Assembly (NCBI GenBank): GCA_035772785.1
Contig: JAOCPU010000016.1
Coordinates: 496,001-560,000 of the forward strand
Direction: 5' to 3'
Length of the DNA stretch: 64,000 bases
From: Phlebiopsis flavidoalba
Taxonomy: Eukaryota > Basidiomycota > Agaricomycetes > Polyporales > Phanerochaetaceae
Below, piece after piece: positions 10,970 to 23,047 of the stretch. Position numbers and translations under genes: made by a program. Under the pieces are notes generated by a model, which saw only the letters and a program-made list of their open reading frames with translations, had not been told where the DNA came from and ran no database searches. Positions within the stretch are counted from its first letter, which is position 1, and every line of letters begins with the position of its first letter.

Positions 10970-12872
10970 CTAATACTCCGTCGTATAGCACCTGATTTTG
11001 TGTTCGTTCCTCCAATGGATCCTCTGACAATCCCTACTGCAGTACTTGATTGTCTTGCACCCTGGAGCATAAGAATAATTGTTCCTCGCCCTCATCACAG
11101 AGTGCACATTCCCGTCGCCCCGGATCTCATCTTCAGAAAACCCTTCGCAATTCCAAGATATAGTCCTTCGTGATAAGCCCACCAGCGGGTCCAAAACTTC
11201 AAGGTCTTGAGCATCTTCAACAGCCGCTCTATTTGGGGCGCGTTGTATGGGATCGAGGCGAGTATATGATGTATGCTCTCGAAGGGCTTCGAGTTTCGCA
11301 AAAAACCTCCTCTCGAGTGCCCTTATCTATCGCGCACCCCTTGTCGTCGCCCATGTCGGTGTCGCACCAGAGCAGCATATAGTAGATTAAGTTGGAGATG
11401 TGACCCGGGCCAGACGGCTTCAGCCACGCGATACCTTTGACGAACGACGACGCGATGATGTTGGGAATTCCAGTTCGAATTCAAGAGACTGGATAAATCG
11501 ACGGAAGTAATGTTCTTTCTCTGGGTCGGGCAGTAGAGATAGAATTTGCACGAGTGTCGAGAACGCCCTCTTCTGTTGTATTGGGCGAGAGAGAGCGGAG
11601 GTTTGTTGCGACTATTGGCAAATATTTGGCGGCGAACGCGATAGAGAGCGGCTCAGTCCTGAAAGGAGGTAGTTTGGATCCACGCATTTATCTGTTTCTA
11701 TAGTTCAATACGGACGGCACTCCTGAGGTGTCGTATTTGAACGCGGCACGCACTTGGGCCTGAATCTCCTTCATCTCCTCAGTAGTGAAATCGGTGTTCG
11801 CTGGCAGAGGGCTGTCCAAACGAGCGTTATGAGCTAGCATTTCAGCCCCCCATCGCTCGGCTTCTACGCGAGGAAGTTTGCGGGGCCGACATGTTCGCGA
11901 AAACGGGATGAGTTGGCGGAAGAAAAGACGCGACCTCGCGATTAATTAGCAAGGTAAGCGCCCCCGCCCCAGGCGCGTCTGCACTTTCTGCCCACACGGC
12001 ATCAGCCTCAGGAGGAATAGATAATGTGTGTCTAACTTATTAGACTAAATATCCTTCTTCTCTTTCCTATGGCATTCTCCATTCACTAATTTGACACCTT
12101 TGCCTCCTTCGCCATCTTTCACTGTCCAAAAACCTGCCGAACGACAATCACATTCAGTCTCGTTCGTTATCAAAGAGCTCTGTCCTTGCGAGCTTACCGA
12201 AGACTATCTGGAAAAAGCGCGCTCCAACTACGCTCAGTATAGTTCCAAACCAGAGTAGAAGATGTATGATAGGTATCGAAGAGGTGGGATCACGAGCGCT
12301 GCGAGATCCGCTGGGTGATAGAAGTCTTCATGCTGATCGATTTGAGTAGTCTGGGGTCGTCTACGCTCGGTTTTAGATACAGATGGACAATCAATCTAAG
12401 CAAAAAATAGTTTTTGTCAGAAAATATGGTTTTATTGAGAATCACTGACCTTGAAGGATGCCCTCGAGGGAAGGGCGAGTAGCGGATGTGGAAGATTTGG
12501 ACAGCCTCGACGAATAGCTCGAGTGTGTCCGCGTTGTAGGTGACATTTCGTACTTCGATCTTTATTATAGGCGACATAACCCGATACCACCTATGCACTA
12601 GGTCCATAGCTGACAGAACCATGCTAATTATTCTGCGTACCGCAAAATTCCGAGGATGAGTTGCCCGAGAACCAGGTCCCTGGTATGGACGCGACATATA
12701 GGGTGACTAAACCCCGCGTCGTCTGTGTAGTACCTTCATTTACATTAGTGTGGATTTTCTCAATCTGCAACCGCGCACATACTTGAGCACTGCGATCTTC
12801 TGAATTTCTGGGTTGACGGCAGCTGTGACCAGATTGACAAACGTCTGTGATCTCCTTCTCGGGATTCTCCAT
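10970..12872 (-). CDS. MYND-type zinc-finger protein
   Basis: The C-terminus is a MYND finger, a zinc-binding protein-interaction module: CTLCDEGEEQLFLCSR, then CKTIKYCSRDCQRIHWRNEH and KIRC, with a stop at 10970. All eight ligands are visible but sit in two frames. One extra G in a GGG run near 11065 breaks the reading between the second and third ligand pairs. Upstream, the residues FEGIHHILASIPYNAPQIER and LKTLKFWTRWWAYHEGLYLG (11300-11160) give a helical region. Farther upstream, DFTTEEMKEIQAQVRAAFKY, DPRLLKSI and DTLELFVEAVQIFHIRYSPF represent earlier exons, with the start proposed at Met 12872 (MENPEKEITDVC). Introns are short, for example at 12460-12400. The segment LLWCDTDMGDDKGCAIDK near 11360 resembles LLFWCDVEMGDDKRAAVDK in the MYND gene at 19.1-20.0 kb, so these are related. 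The function is unknown. Confidence 0.82.
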
Positions 12873-13767
12873 AGTGAGAGGGTCCTTTATCGTTTAATTC
12901 TTTGAGTAGCTCTCTGAGATTCTGTTGGCCACCTGACGGAGCTGGACAGCGATGATCGAGAAATGAGAGAACTTGCTGAATGACCTTTCAGCCTGGATAC
13001 GAGGCGGCAACACGACGCGGCCATGGACGTCACGCTGCGGCCGCCGCGAAGGTCATTCACGTGTTTTCAACGCGACGCGCGCCGCGCGGATGGCGGCTAA
13101 GCGCCTTGTTTTGTTCCTGACCACGATGGGAGAGGCGAGTTGTGTTTTAAAAATTCAATGGTCCGTATTTGCGATATTCTCCCCACGTTTCGATGTTTCT
13201 TGAAACTAAAGTTGCATTCTATGCAGGACATTAGTAAGGATCGCTCGGCTGTACCTCTGTGACTCAGGGCAGTGAGAGAATGCCGCGAACCGGGATGTCT
13301 CCTAACGAGCACAAAACATAAGCCGCGATTCCTGGCCGCTAATGACCACCAATGGTGGTGATCACAAGCACGAGATCGTAATGAGACGTACGTTTTTATT
13401 TACGCCGAGGGTGAACCAAACCTTCTATACACACTCACTGGGTAGACCAGGTCACGAATGTGCAATAGCCTTATCGCCTCTTGGCGTGACCATAATGATA
13501 AGCGCCCAATCACACAGGCACTTTCTCATGCATCAAATTGTTGAGTACGGTATCCTCAACTCTACGCCTCTCTTAGTTTTCACTCCTCCTCATGAATTAC
13601 TCGTAGTGCGCGCCCCTACGTGCGAAGGGAATACACTTCAGTGTATTTAGGTAGTTGCCGACACATGGGGGGTGGCTGGTGCGGCGGCCGGGTGTGACAC
13701 GTGACATGTCGAAGTCATTTGTGTGACATCCCGGATCTGCTTATAACACTACACTCTCGCGACCAAG
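12873..13767. other. Divergent intergenic region, no gene recognised
   Basis: The stretch lies between the start of the MYND gene (-) and the start of the dioxygenase gene (+), so it probably holds both promoters. Frames up to about 100 codons (13342-13650, +) have no recognisable motif. A TATAA-like element, cttataacac, lies at 13740-13749, about 20 bases before the proposed dioxygenase start. Confidence 0.45.
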
Positions 13768-15554
13768 ATGGAGGAAGAAGATGACAGATATAAGGTAAAC
13801 AGATGCACGATGTAATGAGACAAAGACCACACATTCCTCACCTCCACGACCAAAAATCCAGTGAAACTCTCAGAAGGAGAAAATATGTTCGCCTACAACC
13901 CTCCAAGGAACTGCCAGCTCGTCTTTCCTCGAGCGACATGAGGCCTGTCTCTCGTAGCGCAGAAGTCGTTTGCGTCTTTGCTGTCTGACGGGGTTGCCCC
14001 TGGCCCCTCTCCAGCTTGGAAAAAACATCCCTCGATGGATTTGGCCAGGAAGACCTGACACCGCTGATTGGCACGGAGTTTGCGCGAAAAAGGCCGTGCA
14101 GATTCACAAGATCCTGGCTTGAGAGGCCCCCAACGGCAGATGAGTTGATTCAGAGATTCTTGCTGTGCGAGGTTGGCATCTTATCTCCAAGTACGTTGGA
14201 TACCATAGGCTGACGGCATGGAAATCGTACGTATCCACAGTCGTGTGCGTGGTATTTGCACTGTCCGCGACCAGGAGCCGCTCAGCATCGAGGAGCAGAA
14301 GCAGCTCGTGAACAAAGCTAGGCGCAAACTCACGGGGAAGCCCGTGTACCTCGAAATACTGCACGTGCGGCATCCGATCACAAGAAGAGACGTGTCTGAA
14401 GCTTGGAGACGAGATTAGCGTCATTTCGTCGGAGAGGAACTCGCAGTTACGTCTCTCCGCGCGCCAGACTAGGACACTGGACCCTATTTCCGCGATAGAG
14501 TCAATTTCCCATCGTGACAGCCACTCTTGTGATATGTAGCTCACAGATACCCAACAGCGCGAACTGGCACGCGACATCACCTTCGACTAAACCGTCCCAT
14601 ATGATTAGAACGACCATCCTGAAGGTGCACACCCTACCAAGCTTCAGGAGGGGCAGGTCACCGGGTGGTGGCGATACCCTCTGGCCTCCGTAAGTCCCTC
14701 GTCATCGCGCTTGTCACCAGACGGGATCTAAAACCACGGGCCCGCAGCGGCTACGAAGTCTATACGACCGCCTCGAATCTCCATCTTTCGCCAAATACTC
14801 GAGGGACTGAAGGCCGTGCACGAAGCCCGCTTCTTCCACAACATTGCACAGGCACACTCGGCAACAAGCTTCCGAGAAGTTACAGTCCCCACTGCCGATG
14901 CCTCCAACCAGATGCTTTGAAACCCACCCCAGGCGAGCGCATCGGCAGTGGCTCGCCCGGCATATGTCCGGCGGCCAGCTCGAGGCCGTCCACGACCCGT
15001 CATCACGGTATGCCCGAATCAGCCGGCCGTTGTCGATCCATAGCTCATTGCTGGACAGACTAAACCATATGATGTCAGGACAAACACCCCGTTACTGGGG
15101 GCGGGAAGAGTCCGTATTATTAACGTGGAGACCCAAACTTCACGAAGCGCATCGAGTGTCGGCGTGACCAAGGACGAGTCGGACACGATCCTCAAGCATC
15201 TGTTCAACCTTATCCAGCTCAACCACGATCTCCAGGTCCGGTTCAAGCGGGGAGAAGGTAAGCTGCACACGCTAGGGGGGGGCGCTAGGCGACTGTGGAG
15301 TTGACGCGTCTCGACAGAACTCGATTGCCATCTGGGACACAACAGGTCCAACTACCACACCGCGGACGTTCGACTATGCCACCAGTCGGAGAAGCAGCGT
15401 CGGAGACACCGTAAGTCGTGTCGCTCGTACGTATTCTCTCGCTCTCTTCGGATGCATGATATTGATGCCCCATGTATAGGGTGAGAGGAGACCGTACTTT
15501 GATCCTACGGAGCAAATCGCGCCGCCAAAGCACTGGGGCCTTGTGAACAAATAG
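13768..15554 (+). CDS. TauD/TfdA-family Fe(II)/2-oxoglutarate dioxygenase
   Basis: This is a putative sulfonate/taurine-type dioxygenase of the large fungal TauD family, which uses Fe(II) and 2-oxoglutarate to oxidise small acids. Visible blocks in order: DLTPLIGTEFA (about 14050), RGICTVRDQEPLSIEEQKQL (14245-14305), a WH-x-DITFD block holding the metal-binding HxD near 14545 (split by a missing base), GGGDTLW (14668), LEGLKAVHEARFFHNIAQ (about 14795-14850), VTKDESDTILKHLFNLIQLN (15160-15220), IAIWDNRSNYHTATFDY with the distal metal His and 2-oxoglutarate Arg (15320-15375), and finally PYFDPTEQIAPPKHWGLVNK with a stop at 15554. Introns include 15258-15318 and about 15411-15479. The start at 13768 (MEEEDDRYK) is an inference. 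At least four single-base shifts interrupt the frame while the blocks themselves stay intact. The substrate cannot be read from sequence. Confidence 0.86.
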
Positions 15555-15639
15555 GGCGTATTGTATCGAGTGAGATATTAAGATTTTGGGAAAGGCATGT
15601 TACAAACAGATACTGTTTTATGTAGAAACGTTGGAATAA

Positions 15640-16850
15640 ATGGTGGCGAATTGGGTTCAACTGTTAAACGGATGAAGATACCATGAAGATAATGGATGAT
15701 AGGCAAGTAAAGCTCACACAGTGGGAACCGCTCTCTCAAATTGCTTTGCATCATCAGGTCCATTGCTGGTCTTGTACCATTGTGAGAATGGTTGATAAAA
15801 ACTGAATTCGAAGGCTCCGGGACTGCGTGACACAGGCCAGCCATTCGTATACATTACGCTGGGCCTCGGAATTCCATCTGCGTTCTGCAATTGCAGATGA
15901 AGGAACTTTTGCTGGCCATGGTGATCTGCTTGCATTGTCGTGGGACGCAACCTGGCCGGACTTCATAAATTTATTGCGAGGAGCTGCTTCGTTGGAAAAA
16001 CCGAGTCGGTTTGGTTCTCCGCCACCACCAGGATGTCCGTTGGACGTCACTGACGATGTAGCACCGGGCGCGTAGATCCTCCTGTACCGGTCGCGTTTCA
16101 CGGACGCATCCAACGTCCTAGGGCAGTCTCCGATTACACGCGAACGGAGTGATTAGCGTGGAAACGGTCCCGGAATAGCCCTCGCGGGGGAGTTTGAGGA
16201 ACGGACGGTTCTTGGAGCCGCCGCTCGTGCTTGGCGGTATCATACGATTTGGCCATATGCATATCTGTATCTCCAGCGCGATTGCTGAGGATATCGAGTA
16301 CTCCTTCGTACCGGAGCTCAATGCTGATAGACATGAGTGCGCAAATATAAGAGAAGGAGAGCGTGGACATACCAATACCCGATATTAAACCCCATCCATG
16401 CACAGCTTGTCTACTCGATGCATCATGGTTCTGGTGTGATTAAACATATCGCTGCTGTAACCAGCGGAGTCTAGGTTCTCGAGGCGTATGCCAAGCCGGT
16501 ACCACCTTTCTACGAGTTTGCATGCCTCAGAAGACGCGTGGTATATCTTGGAGACCGTCAGAGCCTGTGTCTGGGCGAGGGGGGAGGGGGCCAACTTGTG
16601 GAGCTCGAATGAGGGGCTGGGACTGTGTACCGCCAACCATTGCCACGCAAGACGCAGGAGGGTAATATGTAAAAATATGATAGTATATAGATATTTTATA
16701 GATACGAAGGAATAGGAGATGGCGCTTTTGACGAAGGGTGATTCGAGAAACGTCTTGAGGTGGTGGGGGTCCACTAGGTAAGGATCGCCTTGCCGAGGGT
16801 ATTACCTCGCGAGGTGTTTCTCGACGCAACTGGGTCGTTCGGCTGGGGAT
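15640..16850 (-). CDS. Unrecognised multi-exon protein
   Basis: On the minus strand a protein-like reading begins near 16800 with VDPHHLKTFLESPFVKSAIS. An AT-rich intron follows (about 16710-16630, ending in ACACAG). The next exon reads SPSFELHKLAPSPLAQTQAL and then YHASSEACKLVERWYRLGIR. Further exons continue through SISIELRYEGVLDILSNRAG (about 16310-16250) to a basic, hydrophilic C-terminal part near 15950-15720 (QQKFLHLQLQNADGIPRP). I do not recognise a family. The reading shifts frame more than once. It lies tail-to-tail with the dioxygenase gene. It could be two small genes instead of one. Confidence 0.4.
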
Positions 16851-17178
16851 TATGGCTGGGTGAAGTGTTCAAAACGCGTCAAAGACATTTAAAAAAACCA
16901 TACTCTGCCACTGATTGCATGAGAAGTATCGCCCGTGCTGGTTGAGGACGTGCAGACTGTCCAAAAGCCTTGGGTGTGTTTTTATAAGGTCGCGAACAAA
17001 GGAATGAAGTTCGACCGGCTCAGACATGTCGCACGAGTGGCACATCAGTGAATCAACGGAGTAGTCCCCGTAGCCGAGGCGTCACGTTTAAAGTAGCATT
17101 GTTCGGTATAATGTGCGTTCTCAAGTTTGAGTGGCAAGCCGGAGAACAGAGGAAGGCGGGAGATCGCGTGCATGCGCC

Positions 17179-17280
17179 ATCAACCGAACCGACCCATTCG
17201 CTTTGTGGCAACCGGCAGTGTGCGAGCCATATATATTGTCTGTTGCTCGTATCGTCTGCAATCATCAGTACTCTCAGGTC
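17179..17280 (+). repeat. MYND-upstream repeat, copy 1
   Basis: A segment matching catcaaccgaaccgaccc...gtggcaaccggcag...ctctcag lies about 30-130 bp before the start of the first tandem MYND gene. Related segments occur at 18994-19100, 20246-20300 and 23318-23412. The shared core is the string accgaacc followed by cgtggcgccggcagcgcgt in the better copies. Confidence 0.6.
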
Positions 17281-17310
17281 TTTATAAAATCTGTCAGTGA
17301 TTTCTGGGCC

Positions 17311-18267
17311 ATGGCCACTCTAGCAATGCTGTCGCGCTCCAGTGCAGTGCGAGAATATGTCGAACCTGCTGGCCCAGAAATGCTCACCTGGGATGACAAT
17401 CGCCTGCCTACTGAAACTGACTACTCGGTCACGGACGAAGTGAGTGCGCGCGTGCAGGTGCGTAGATGTTGTGGCAGATAACACTATCTGTATTGATCTA
17501 CTTTGCAGTTGAATGCTTGAATAGCTTTCCCCCACTCACAGTCGAATCCGTGTGGCTCTCCTTCTCCGCAAAGCACCTTGTCGCACTCGTCCGGGTTCTA
17601 AAATCCTCAACCCCTCAACCCAACCCAAAGCACGCAGCACGCTCCTTCAGATGCTCGCACTCATCCCCGAGCCCAAACACAACCCCCTACCTGCGCCGTT
17701 TCCTCCGCTCACCACACGCCGCCGGTCTCCCCGCCCTCGCCATCCACGCCTGTCGTCGCCGAGCCCCGCGCTCCTCTTCCCACAGAAGCACCCACGCGAC
17801 CCGGCGCACCGATGATCATGACCTTCGGCGGGGCGCCCCTACAGCAGCAACCCGCCGCTCGTGGTGCGGACAACGGGCCGCCGCTGTGCGCTGCTCACGA
17901 GTCTGCTCGTGTGGTGCGACTGACTATGTCGCCGGACGCCGCGCTGCGGGGTGCGCTCGCGGAGACGCTCCGCGGCGAGGCGTATGCGCATGGTCGGAGA
18001 GGCTTCAGCGCGTCGTTGAGGTTGAGCGGCGCTTGAGGGAGTGCTAAGGGCGGTGGAGAGCGAGGGCATGGGCTCCGGGTACCTCGTCGCGACGCGTGAA
18101 CACTTGGAAGGCGGTATACCGGCCGGTAGGAGTGTGATATGTGTATGAGCGAGGCGGGGCAGTTATGCTCGGGGTGCAAGGCTGTAAGATACTGCGGGGA
18201 GGCGTGTCACGGCCGAGGGGTGGAAGAGTTGGGCATAAGTACAGGTGTTTGCTATGGCGGGGCTTGA
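17311..18267 (+). CDS. MYND-type zinc-finger protein, tandem copy 1
   Basis: Exon 1 starts at 17311 (MATLAMLSRSSAVREY) and ends DNRLPTETDYSVTDEVSARV before a GT-AG intron (about 17459-17508). The middle is Pro/Ser-rich (17530-17810). It is followed by an Ala/Arg-rich helical part at 17900-18060. The C-terminus (18130-18267) holds a MYND-like finger: CDMC, LCSGCKAVRYCGEACH, then HKYRC after a frame change, with a stop at 18267. The DN/DS-x-LP-x-x-TDY block is shared with the genes at 19.1 and 23.4 kb, which marks this as one of three tandem paralogues. Function is unknown; MYND fingers usually bind proline-rich peptides in partner proteins. Frameshifts occur in the middle and in the finger. 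Confidence 0.7.
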
Positions 18268-18993
18268 GTAGAGCGAGCAGCGTAAGTCAGACACAGAAGA
18301 GTGCACAGGATCTTCAAAGTTATACCTAAGAAAGGCAGGCAACTGCCGCCATTCTGAATCCCTGTCCAGATAAATCTGTGCCGTCTTATATCTAGCTGTG
18401 TCCGGGTGACGACCCATCAATTTGCGTAAGGCTAGGAGTTTTTTGCTTCTCGACGACCGAACGCAAGAATCGAGGTTTAGAGTAAAATCAATTGCTTGAG
18501 TGCTCGCTTTTCCTCCTGCAGGTCAAGAAATCCGGGTTGGTAAAACAGCATGCCAGAATAGACAATCAACAACCACGCGGCGCACCTGCAAGAACACCAT
18601 ACGGGTCCGGACTTCCATGAAGGTTGATCGAGGAGGTGTGGGATTCTGATGCCCATGCGAGCGAGAGCGACATCTCTGTCCGTTCTGTCGAGCCTGATAG
18701 GGTACTGCTGAGGACTCTAAAATGTTTTGCTGAGGGGACGGCCTTCGGCAATTTTGTCATTTCGTGGTCCGCGAACTGTAAGCATGACTTTTTGGTGATT
18801 CCGTATCAGTTAAGTTCTATATTTGCTCCATTCGTGTAGTCATGTCTTCAGAAGGAGCGACGTATGGGGATTGGCAAAACATGGATTGTGTATGTCGAGA
18901 AGCAAGAACAGAGGGCGGTTGAGCGCTCTCCGCTGTCCCCGCTCTGCCTTGGGGAGACTAGGTTGAGCGACCGATCCTCGGGAAACCGTCTAT

Positions 18994-19100
18994 CAGTCGA
19001 ACCGAACCACACACTTCCGTGGCGCCGGCAGCGCGTCGATCCCCACATTCTCTGGCCTCTCAGTTATCGATTGCCATCAGCACTCTCGGAGACAACCTTT
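18994..19100 (+). repeat. MYND-upstream repeat, copy 2
   Basis: The segment reads gtcgaaccgaaccacacac...cgtggcgccggcagcgcgt and ends with agcactctcggagacaac, about 20 bp before the start of the second MYND gene. The end is shared with copy 4 (agcactctcgcagagacaac). Confidence 0.65.
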
Positions 19101-19117
19101 TGTTTTTTCTTTGCATC

Positions 19118-20029
19118 ATGTCATCTCGCCCGTTGATGCCGCCGCGCAGGGAACTCGAGTATATGGCTAATTTTACTGGCCCACAACACGCGATTTAGAC
19201 AATCCCCTGCCCGCCAACACCGACTACACCCCCGGTGAGGAGCAGCAGGTGAAGGTGCAGGTACGCACCACCTCAGCATTGCCAAAACACTCGTACCAAG
19301 CGACGATATTGTCGGTAGTTAAGCGCAATACAAGGCTTGCCCCGTACGGAATCGAGCTGATCTACCTCTGCTTCTCCGCCCAAACACCTCTCTGCTCTCG
19401 TGTGGACTCTAAACACGCTGGACCCCCCGCCATCCCAGCGCAAGGCGCATGCGACGCTCTTAAGCATCCTCTCGCCCGCCTCCCCGAGCCTAAGGGTAAC
19501 CCGTACCTGCGCCGCCTATTGCGCTCGCCGCGCGCTGCGGGGCATGCCGAACCTCGTTCGCGCGCGCGTTTCGTCGCCGCGCCGGACGCGCAGCTCTGCA
19601 CGCTACTCATCAAATTGTTATTCTGGTGCGACGTAGAGATGGGCGACGACAAACGCGCGGCGGTGGACAAGGAGTTGCGGGGCGCGCTCGCGGACGCGTT
19701 GCGCACGCTGCAGGCAAACGAGGCGGCATACGCGGCGCTCGAGGAGATCCCACGCGTCGAGTGCGTCGAGGCGGCTGCTGGGTGTGCTCGGCGCGGTGGA
19801 GAATCATGCCGACGGGCCCGATGCCCGTGGGGTACTACACTCATCTCGACGCGCGAGCACCTCGAGGGGAATATCCCCGGCCCAAGAGGAGTGCGATGTG
19901 TGTATGGACGAGGCGGACTTGCTGTGCTCGGTGTGCAAGTGCCTGTGCGATACTGTGGGCAGGCGTGCCAGGCCAAGGCGTGGAAGGATGGGCACAAGTA
20001 TAGGTGTTTTTGCCATGGCGGAACTTTAA
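19118..20029 (+). CDS. MYND-type zinc-finger protein, tandem copy 2
   Basis: The proposed start is Met 19118 (MSSRPLMPPRRELEY). The DNPLPANTDYTPGEEQQVKV block at 19200-19260 matches the first and third tandem copies. A helical acidic segment, WCDVEMGDDKRAAVDKELRG and LADALRTLQANEAAYAALEE, occupies 19626-19750. The MYND finger is at 19893-20010: CDVCMDEADLLCSVC in one frame, then YCGQACQAKAWKDGHKYRC in the next. The total of eight Cys/His ligands is present if one base is allowed to slip. The stop is near 20029. Of the three tandem copies this has the best-conserved finger. Related to the minus-strand MYND gene at 11-12.9 kb through the CD-x-x-MGDDK segment. Confidence 0.78.
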
Positions 20030-20245
20030 TAGTCTGAGAGTTAGTTGTAAGTAGTGTACGTTAGGAAACCGACGAGAAACTATGCTTCAAGAGTTCATAT
20101 AAGGAGCCAAAATGAGGAGTGTAGTTATGTCCACATCGAAAGAGAAGATTGCTCTCGGAGAACATAGAAGATTACGCGCATCGAGAGAGCGAAAACAGAG
20201 GACAGTTAAAAGCCGCCAACAATCATTCACTGAACCCCTGGTCCA

Positions 20246-20300
20246 GCCCATCAGCCGAACCGAACCGTACGCTTCGTGGCGCCGGCAGCGCGTGAGTTCC
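20246..20300 (+). repeat. MYND-upstream repeat, copy 3 (orphan)
   Basis: The segment cagccgaaccgaaccgtac followed by cttcgtggcgccggcagcg lies downstream of the second MYND gene but is not followed by a recognisable MYND start. It sits after a run (20120-20215) that also resembles the leader seen before 18994, so a whole upstream module was duplicated here without its gene. Confidence 0.6.
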
Positions 20301-20699
20301 GCCGACCTTCGATGCGTACACCAGCTCTCATCTGAATCTCACAATGCCTTATTTCACAGCTTAATCAAGGAAGCAACTCCGTTCGTGTGAAAATGGGGCA
20401 TACATCACACAGCTACCGGTCAATAATCGCGGCGTATAGGCTAGAATGTTGTGATCCGTAACATGCGCGGCATTACTGTAACCTTGGAAGTCAGACATTG
20501 ACCAAGACTGCCTATACTAGCACACCCCCAGAAAGATTGAATCTCAGAAGCCCTTATCCCTCCAGAAAACCCAATGTGCGCATTGCACTCGGTCCGACGC
20601 ATCTCCGCCCACCCTCTCCCTCGTGTACCTCCCCTGCCGCGTCGCTTCCGTTGACCATCTCATACACCACGACGTCCCCAGTGAGATCTCTCAGAGCCG

Positions 20700-21419
20700 T
20701 CACACTCTACTGAAAGTGCCCCCGCAACTCGCGTGTGACAGGTCGCGGAACCAAGCATGACGCGACGTCCTCCTCGATCCCGCATCCATCCCCGCCCGCC
20801 CCGCGACGCCGACAGCGCTGAGGCGTTCCACAAACGACGGCTCGGGCGTCCGGGGTGAATACGGCGCATTCAGCCGTGTGTGAACGCCCTCGCGTGATCT
20901 CATGATTGGCGAGGGCAAATGCCTGGATGGGCTTGAGCATCCGTAGCGCAGACATCCGCTGTGGAGCTGTCTTTGAGCGACGGACTTCGGGCGTCGCACA
21001 AGCAGGACAGGTGATCCTCGAATGCAAAGTTTCGTCCTGCGAGTGGTGCATACCGGGTAAGCTTCCATAATACGCGAATAGAAGCTAACGTACAGCGAGA
21101 TAATTGCCGCCGTCACTGCGTTGGGCTTGGGGTTCCCCGCAGCCTCCCTCGTCAAGTCGTCCAACCCGTGCAGCCATGCCTCCGCCGGTGTTTCGTGCAA
21201 GAAGGAAAGTGCTGTTTGTGTACAGTTGTGCAAGGCGTCGGCATGGTCGTGCACGTCGGAGGGTCCGCCACCAAGTAAGAGAATGCTGCCGGAGGATGTG
21301 GTGTATTCCTCAGTCCTGGTGATGTATACCAATGGTGCGTAAATCACCGCGTATGCGAAGGACCGTGAACAGGAACGAGATTGGGGAACGAGGTGAGTTT
21401 TGACCCTCGAACTGCCCAC
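20700..21419 (-). CDS. Predicted membrane protein, paralogue of the gene at 33.8 kb
   Basis: The minus-strand reading contains a hydrophobic stretch, SFAYAVIYAPLVYITRTEEY, followed by GGGPSDVHDHADALHNCTQT and a helical region with LHGLDDLTREAAGNP. The order (hydrophobic FxxxxxYAPxxY, then GGPSDV, then a helical tail) is the same as in the plus-strand gene at 33.8-35.0 kb, so the two are diverged paralogues. Downstream the sequence is Ser/Arg/Pro-rich. The family is unknown to me. Frame integrity past 21060 is doubtful, and exons may continue upstream to about 21690. Confidence 0.5.
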   Translation of the reverse strand: MGSSRVKTHLVPQSRSCSRSFAYAVIYAPLVYITRTEEYTTSSGSILLLGGGPSDVHDHADALHNCTQTALSFLHETPAEAWLHGLDDLTREAAGNPKPNAVTAAIISLYVSFYSRIMEAYPVCTTRRTKLCIRGSPVLLVRRPKSVAQRQLHSGCLRYGCSSPSRHLPSPIMRSREGVHTRLNAPYSPRTPEPSFVERLSAVGVAGRAGMDAGSRRTSRHAWFRDLSHASCGGTFSRV

Positions 21420-21689
21420 CGGCCTCGCGCCGTGTCTTTCAGCCAGCCCCCGACCCCGGTCTTAGCGGCGGATGTCTTTCGGGGCTGGAGAAACTTCCGA
21501 GGATCGAAGGCGAGCTCTGCAGTCTTCGTAGTAGAGCCGTCTTTGGCATGTCACGGACACTTTTTGCCACCAGACATGTTTGTCCTCCTCTGCTGCGGTC
21601 ACCGCTCGTTGGCTGATCATCTCGCATAACTCTGTAGCATGATGAGACCGCTATGCGCAAGGTGAATTGATAGAAAGGACAAGACATAT

Positions 21690-22689
21690 TCTAACTTGAT
21701 TTTCCTGTGGCTCTCATGGATGGTTCGAGATGGATTGGTGAAGATGAATATAGGACGCGCTGCAGCTTATATGCGCGTCGCGGCCCGCCATAGCGTACCA
21801 CGGCTACATATGCGAGCACGTCTGCTGAGTTTGCCTGGACACGCGAGCGCATCCATGTGCTGCATCTCCTCAGGTATCTGCTACCAAGTACCTACGCTCT
21901 ACTTATCTCGCGGTGTTTACTCTAAACTTCAACCTGCTCTCGCGCCCTTTGTCTACTTACTACGACCGCCCCTGCGCCACAGTCGCCGACAACGGTTCGT
22001 GATACTGAATTGCGATCACGTCAGACACGTGCGCATCGAGAGAATCTCTGCTATGTATTAGATCCCTATCTATAGCATTTCACAGCATGCCGTACGCGAG
22101 TGTACTTGGCATACAGGTACAGCTAGGTACTGTGATGTTGAAACTTAACCCGACTAGCAGGAAACATGACCGCCACCATCGCACTCGCTCACGCCGCACG
22201 TGGCACGACTTAACCGACCGACAGTCTACAGAAAGTATGGCCGCCACCACTCTCCACCATCGCATTCGCTTACCCGGCACCAGCCGGGCGACCGACACCA
22301 CGGCCGCCGCAATCATACACACACAGCGCGCTGGCGGGTGCGTCAGCTAACAGCGTGTCGAATGTGCCTCCCGGTGGCTCGCGCGCAGGCCTGTTTAAAT
22401 TCAGAGGTCTCAGGTGACCGTCTTCCGGCCTCGACGAACAACGTAATACGCAGTATTCTGAGCTTTCACCCCCCAGATTCGCGGCTGGTGCATATATGCT
22501 CCTCGTACCGGGCATGACCTTGTTCATCGGTTATTCGCGGGGGCGGTAGTCTTGTTGGAGTCTAGGTTGGGTGAGGGCTTGTCGTGACCATATCCGATCC
22601 CGATGAGTATCTTGTGTGTTCAGGAGTTGCTCGGGCGGGCATGAGCATTGTGTTTGACGGAAATGAATGATCGCAATCCTGCTGCTTAC
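21690..22689. other. 1-kb stretch with no recognised gene
   Basis: Frames up to 121 codons (21696-22061, +) show no motif. A local imprecise repetition of ccgccaccat / cgcactcgct-like words occurs at 22169-22270. Confidence 0.4.
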
Positions 22690-23047
22690 CAGTTGGCAGT
22701 GAAGTCAATCGCCACGTCGACGTTGAAGGTTTTGGGGAACCCATTGCTGAAGTCCCAATCAACCGGCGACCATTCAGCCAACAAAGTTTTCTGACTGTAT
22801 TCGACCAAGTACGTCCTACGTCAATTCAGCAGTGCAGCAGCACTGAATTCAGCAGTGGCGAACGATCGTAAACCTAGCCGCCTATCACAGCACAATATTG
22901 ACGTTCCGATCGATGCTAGGTCGCGATGTAGGCACGGTTTATCTGAAACCACCACGCTAGCACGTTTTCACCTATGTCAATTCAGTATTCAATTCAGCAT
23001 CCAATTGAACAGAAGCGAAACGATCATAACGCAGCCTCCTACCCGAG
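22690..23047 (+). repeat. Dispersed repeat, copy in plus orientation
   Basis: This ~360-bp segment is homologous to the reverse complement of 31130-31510. Shared words include agtacgtcctacgt, gacgttccgatcga, taggtcgcga, cacctatgtcaattcag and cagaagcga. At the outer end both copies can be read, on the strand opposite to the listed one here, as a peptide with EW-x-PV and DVAIDFT / DATIDFT, so the repeat may include a fragment of a gene. No transposase is visible. Confidence 0.7.
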
